The notes under the pieces are model-generated. The model saw only the letters and a program-made list of their open reading frames with translations. It did not search any database and had not been told where the DNA came from. From Musa acuminata AAA Group (taxonomy: Eukaryota > Streptophyta > Magnoliopsida > Zingiberales > Musaceae), in NCBI RefSeq assembly GCF_036884655.1, contig NC_088337.1, positions 31,598,501 to 31,662,500 of the forward strand: a DNA stretch of 64,000 nt, read 5' to 3'. The translations under genes were made by a program, and so were the position numbers. How positions within the stretch are numbered: the stretch's first letter is position 1; each line of letters opens with the position of its first letter. Below, piece by piece: positions 60,435-64,000 of the stretch.

Positions 60435-62531
60435 GACGCTTATCCCTGCAACTTCCAATAAACTTAGTTGCCGCTTTATAGAATTGGTTGTCCAAATTGC
60501 TCATTATAACCTCATTTTTTAGCACTAATAAAAAGGCAGGTTAAAACGAATCGAAAACGCGTTTCAATTCAAAAAAATACTGTCATGCAGGTTAACCCAC
60601 TCGAGAGCTGCACATCACTTTGATGTTCCTGTAGTTGTACCATGACATGATTGGTCGCGCCTCAAACCTTACAAGTCATAAAGATCTTATGAGACTGAGG
60701 TAGCACCATCAGACATTGTCATACATAGAAGACTCGGCAAAATAGCTTCGTTTACGTTCCTAATTCAGCTAAGCATATCAACAAACAACATGTGAGCCGT
60801 CTTCCGACAGCTTGGAGTCCGGGAATTATTGGACGCGGTGGTTCCAAACTCGGGTACTCGGGCGCATATGGCAGGCGACGATTGAGGAAGCTTCGTGGCA
60901 TGAGGGAGAAGCGGGGTCACGGGCACCCATCGTCGCTGTGTCCGCGAAGGACCCGTCTCGGCCGTCCATCTCGCAGAGGCCGTCCATCCCGCCGCTGTTG
61001 TGTCCGCAGCCCTGGATGGATTTCTTTTGTGTACGAAGGGACCGCAAGAAGACGATGACGGGAGTGTACGAAACTAAGGTGACTTATTGGGGGTTGGGAC
61101 GTCTCCAACGAGCAGCATAATACACAGTCCATTGGTTGTCGAAGACGACGAGCATCTCTGTCTTTTTGCCCTACAGGGAAACAACTTGTTCTGATTAGAG
61201 AAGAACTTGCATTATACGTAGTGGTGTAGCTTAAAGTTAGTTACATTGAAGATAAGAGAAAGACTCGATAACAAGAAAGAGTGGTACTATTAGTTTATAT
61301 TTTATAGTTGTCAAATGTTTTATCTTCAAACTAGCGTTCCTAATCTATACACACGATCAATTTTAATATTTTCATAAACCAAACCAACTAAATATAATGA
61401 CTGATAGGGCGACTTTGCTTTGGTGAAACTCGGAAGGATTAGTCAAGAAACCTCTTTCGATGTTGATCTTCGTGTAAGTGGTATCTTGATGGCTCGACGT
61501 TTTCACCTCAGAGGCACCTTGACAACATTGCGCATATGGGTTTAGACCACGTTGGGCTGATGAATGACATCTTACCATAATATTTTTGATGATAGAAAAA
61601 GGTTTTGATATAGTAGCAACATATACCTGTGGATCTTTCCAATAAATGCTTGAGTAAAGAGATTAAACTTTACCCTAAACTTATAGTACTTTCACTCAAG
61701 CGGGGTAGCAACCATAATTTTTACACATTGATGTATCCATCTCGGTGTAGATACTAATGCAATACTAGCATATACTTAAAAATCCATCTTTTACCCCATA
61801 AGGATGATCCCGAAAGGTAAAAAATAATTTAATTTTTATTTTATCTTTATACATGAACATATCATATCATTATAATATTTATTTTTATGATTCACACACA
61901 AAAATAGAATTTAGACTATTTAGTTTCTAAAAATAACATAATTCATTAGAAAAATTAATTAATTTGTATTGAAAATATTAATTTTAATTATTTCTTTAAC
62001 CATACTAGACAAATAAAGAAGTTAATAATTTAAATAAAAAAATATATTATTTATGATAATTAATTTATATTAAGAAAAATAAAATCATCGATGATTAAAT
62101 TTCTGAATCACGTAACATAATCTCTATTTTTTTCGTCTCGAGAAACATATTCTCTCGGGGCTTGCATCCGACTGTGACGAACAGAAGTGGGCTTATTTCT
62201 CGGACACAATCCATGTAGAAGTAACCCGTGTAATCCGTCTGCACGGAATGCAGCCCATTCATCTGAGATTTAACTCTTAACCATGGAGTTCATTAGTAAT
62301 TGGCTCGCGGGATGCGTCCACGTACGTGTTGGACTTGATCAACACCAATAAAAGCAGAGTCCAACTTGGCCCGTTCGTGGCCATAAATACGTTCCTTCGC
62401 TACTTCTCCAAACGGCGTGTCACGAGCATCTGTCTCGCGAAACGCCATCCTCTCTCATCCCAGCCGTCGAATCGATCTTTTCCGTGTTCTAAATACCTCG
62501 CTGTCCCTCCTCTCGGTGCCATCGGACCGCA
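60435..62531. other. Upstream regions of the PADRE and PPR genes
   Basis: A spacer between divergent genes. 60790-61120 is GC-rich with overlapping frames but no recognised domain. 61300-62110 is very AT-rich. From 62320 it becomes C/T-rich, like a 5' UTR of the PPR gene. Confidence 0.4.
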
Positions 62532-64000
62532 ATGAGATTGAGATTGCGATTGCCGCCGCCGCTCAGACTGCCACCCGATCGGACCAAACCTTTATACTGT
62601 ATCCGTGCCTATTCCTTCTCCTCCTCCTCCTCCTCCGCGGCCGCCGCCGCTGACGACGACGCCGACCTCCGCCGCAGCGTCTCCCTGCTCCTCTCCCCTG
62701 CCCCCTTCGATGCTGCCCTCTGCCGCGAGACCCTCTCTCGCATCTGCCCTCGCCGCCTCGAACGCCTCCTCCTCGACCTCCGCTCCTCCCTCCACCCAGA
62801 GCCCGCCCTTCGCTTCTTCTCCTTCGCCACCGATCACTGTGGCTTCATCTTCACCCCCCGCGCCTACGCCCTCATCGTCCACTCCCTCTTCCGATCCAAC
62901 CTCGCATCTGCGGCCCGGGTTCTCCTACTTCGGATCCTCGACGCCCGCGCCGCCGTCCCCCTCTTCCTCGATGACCCGGATCATTGGTTCTCCGAGATCA
63001 TCCACGCCCTTGCTGACACCGTCCCCTCAAGCGTCTCGCCCGCGATCGATCTTCTTGTCCACCTCTGCTGCACCCAGCTTCGTGGCCGAGGGCTCGCCTT
63101 AATTGCCTTCAGAATCCTCGTCGATCGGGGGCTCTGCCCGTCTCTGAAGACCTGCAATTTTCTTTTGGTATCGCTGGTGAAATCCAAGAATTTAGAGGAT
63201 GCTCGCATGGTTTTTGATCAAATGCAGCAGTTTGTTGCTCCTGACGTCTACTCGTACACCATACTGATTGATGCCCTCTGCAAGAGACGGAATGTTGAGG
63301 AAGCTATGGCATTGTTCTCGGATATGGAAAGGTCCGGAATTTCTGCAAGCGTTGTAACTTACAATGCTCTGATTGATGGACTTTGCAAGAGAAATATGTT
63401 GAATGAGGCATTTGCATTGAGGGAGAAGATGGTTAGAATCTCGATAAATCCAAGCATCGTAACATTCGGTATTCTCATCAATGGCTTGGTTAAATTGGAT
63501 AGGTTTGGCGATGTGGAACTTGTCCTAACTGAAATGGAAGAGATTGGAATTCCACCAAGTGTGGTTATCTATAATACATTGATATATGGGCACTGTAAGA
63601 TGGGACGACCCACAGAGGCATTAAAGTTGAGGGATGAAATGGTGGCGAAAGGTATAGAACCGAACTGTGTTACCTACAATATAATTGTACAAGGCTTGTG
63701 CGATGCAGGGGACATGAAGCAGGCTGAGTATATTCTTGATGAAATTCTGTCAAATGGGATGGAAGCAAATGCTGGGCTGTTTGGTTCTATTATTTTCTGG
63801 CTTGTCACTAAAGAACAAAGATTAGATTGTGCAGTGAGGCTACTTGGAGAGATGCTGCTGAGGAATTTAAGGCCTAATGACTCTCTTTTGACGGCTTTGA
63901 TTGTTGAGCTCTGTAAGCAAGGGAAGCATCGAAACGCCATAGAGATTTGGTCCAAGATGTTGGAGAAAGGATTTGGTGTGAATATTACAACTTCCAATGC
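62532..64000 (+). CDS. P-class pentatricopeptide repeat protein, 3' truncated by window end
   Basis: The ATG at 62532 opens an uninterrupted frame of at least 489 codons that runs past the window edge. The N-terminus MRLRLRLPPPLRL, followed by Ser and Ala runs, looks like an organellar targeting peptide. A conserved leader follows (ALRFFSFATDHCGF; FTPRAYALIVHSL). From about residue 236 there are consecutive 35-residue P-type PPR motifs such as DVYSYTILIDALCK, SVVTYNALIDGLCK, PSVVIYNTLIYGHCK and NCVTYNIIVQGLCD. P-class PPR proteins bind organellar RNA and affect its stability, splicing or translation. The leader recalls Arabidopsis At4g19440, from memory. GC content falls from the first 500 bases to the repeats, a common monocot gradient. 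Total length unknown. Confidence 0.9.
   Translation, partial: MRLRLRLPPPLRLPPDRTKPLYCIRAYSFSSSSSSAAAAADDDADLRRSVSLLLSPAPFDAALCRETLSRICPRRLERLLLDLRSSLHPEPALRFFSFATDHCGFIFTPRAYALIVHSLFRSNLASAARVLLLRILDARAAVPLFLDDPDHWFSEIIHALADTVPSSVSPAIDLLVHLCCTQLRGRGLALIAFRILVDRGLCPSLKTCNFLLVSLVKSKNLEDARMVFDQMQQFVAPDVYSYTILIDALCKRRNVEEAMALFSDMERSGISASVVTYNALIDGLCKRNMLNEAFALREKMVRISINPSIVTFGILINGLVKLDRFGDVELVLTEMEEIGIPPSVVIYNTLIYGHCKMGRPTEALKLRDEMVAKGIEPNCVTYNIIVQGLCDAGDMKQAEYILDEILSNGMEANAGLFGSIIFWLVTKEQRLDCAVRLLGEMLLRNLRPNDSLLTALIVELCKQGKHRNAIEIWSKMLEKGFGVNITTSN

Noticed and set aside
62605..63102. 165-codon Ser/Pro-rich frame at the PPR start
   Set aside because: It is an alternative frame of the PPR leader. 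The frame from 62532 gives the conserved PPR protein.

Overview
This is nuclear DNA from a flowering plant, most likely a monocot. The evidence is intron-rich genes with GT-AG splice sites, GC-rich first exons next to AT-rich introns and spacers, many GA/CT microsatellites, Ty1/copia retrotransposons and single-copy plant gene families. The GC-skewed exons and copia load would fit the banana family, but that is an inference. I found no bacterial, organellar, CRISPR or endogenous viral content.

Layout. 0-9.2 kb: a chalcone isomerase-like gene (CHIL, +) converges on an intronless ATL-type RING-H2 gene (-), followed by a four-exon group I bZIP gene (+) with long introns. 9.2-14.8 kb: an alpha-expansin gene (+) with an apparent GC-AG second intron. 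14.8-21.4 kb: a decayed copia element (copia-1), split by a 1490-bp solo LTR with an exact CATTG target duplication. 25.2-28.8 kb: a second copia element (copia-2) with an exact ATTTC target duplication; it has lost nearly all of its reverse transcriptase. 32.7-38.3 kb: an OVATE family gene (-) and a DUF688-type gene (+). 38.7-41.4 kb: a tRNA-Leu(AAG) gene (-) and a class III peroxidase gene (-). 48.0-50.05 kb: a very degraded short-LTR copia relic (copia-3). 51.2-56.4 kb: a small HLH/ACT-like gene (+) and a ten-exon RNA polymerase III subunit RPC4 gene (-). 57.2-57.5 kb: a PPR pseudogene fragment. 59.9-60.4 kb: a DUF4228/PADRE gene (-). 62.5 kb to the end: a P-class PPR gene (+) that runs off the window.

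The genes do not form a pathway or cluster. They are unrelated neighbours (flavonoid auxiliary factor, ubiquitin ligase, transcription regulators, wall-loosening and wall-oxidising proteins, Pol III subunit, organellar RNA-binding protein) separated by retroelement-rich spacers. Exon models were built by hand from reading frame, splice signals and remembered family sequences; each keeps an open frame across all junctions.

I did not find a convincing new biological system. The most informative unusual points are the nested solo LTR, which dates a deletion inside copia-1; the in-frame internal deletion of copia-2; the rearranged copia-3 relic; the GC-AG expansin intron; and in-frame TAGCAG tandem acceptors in two neighbouring genes.
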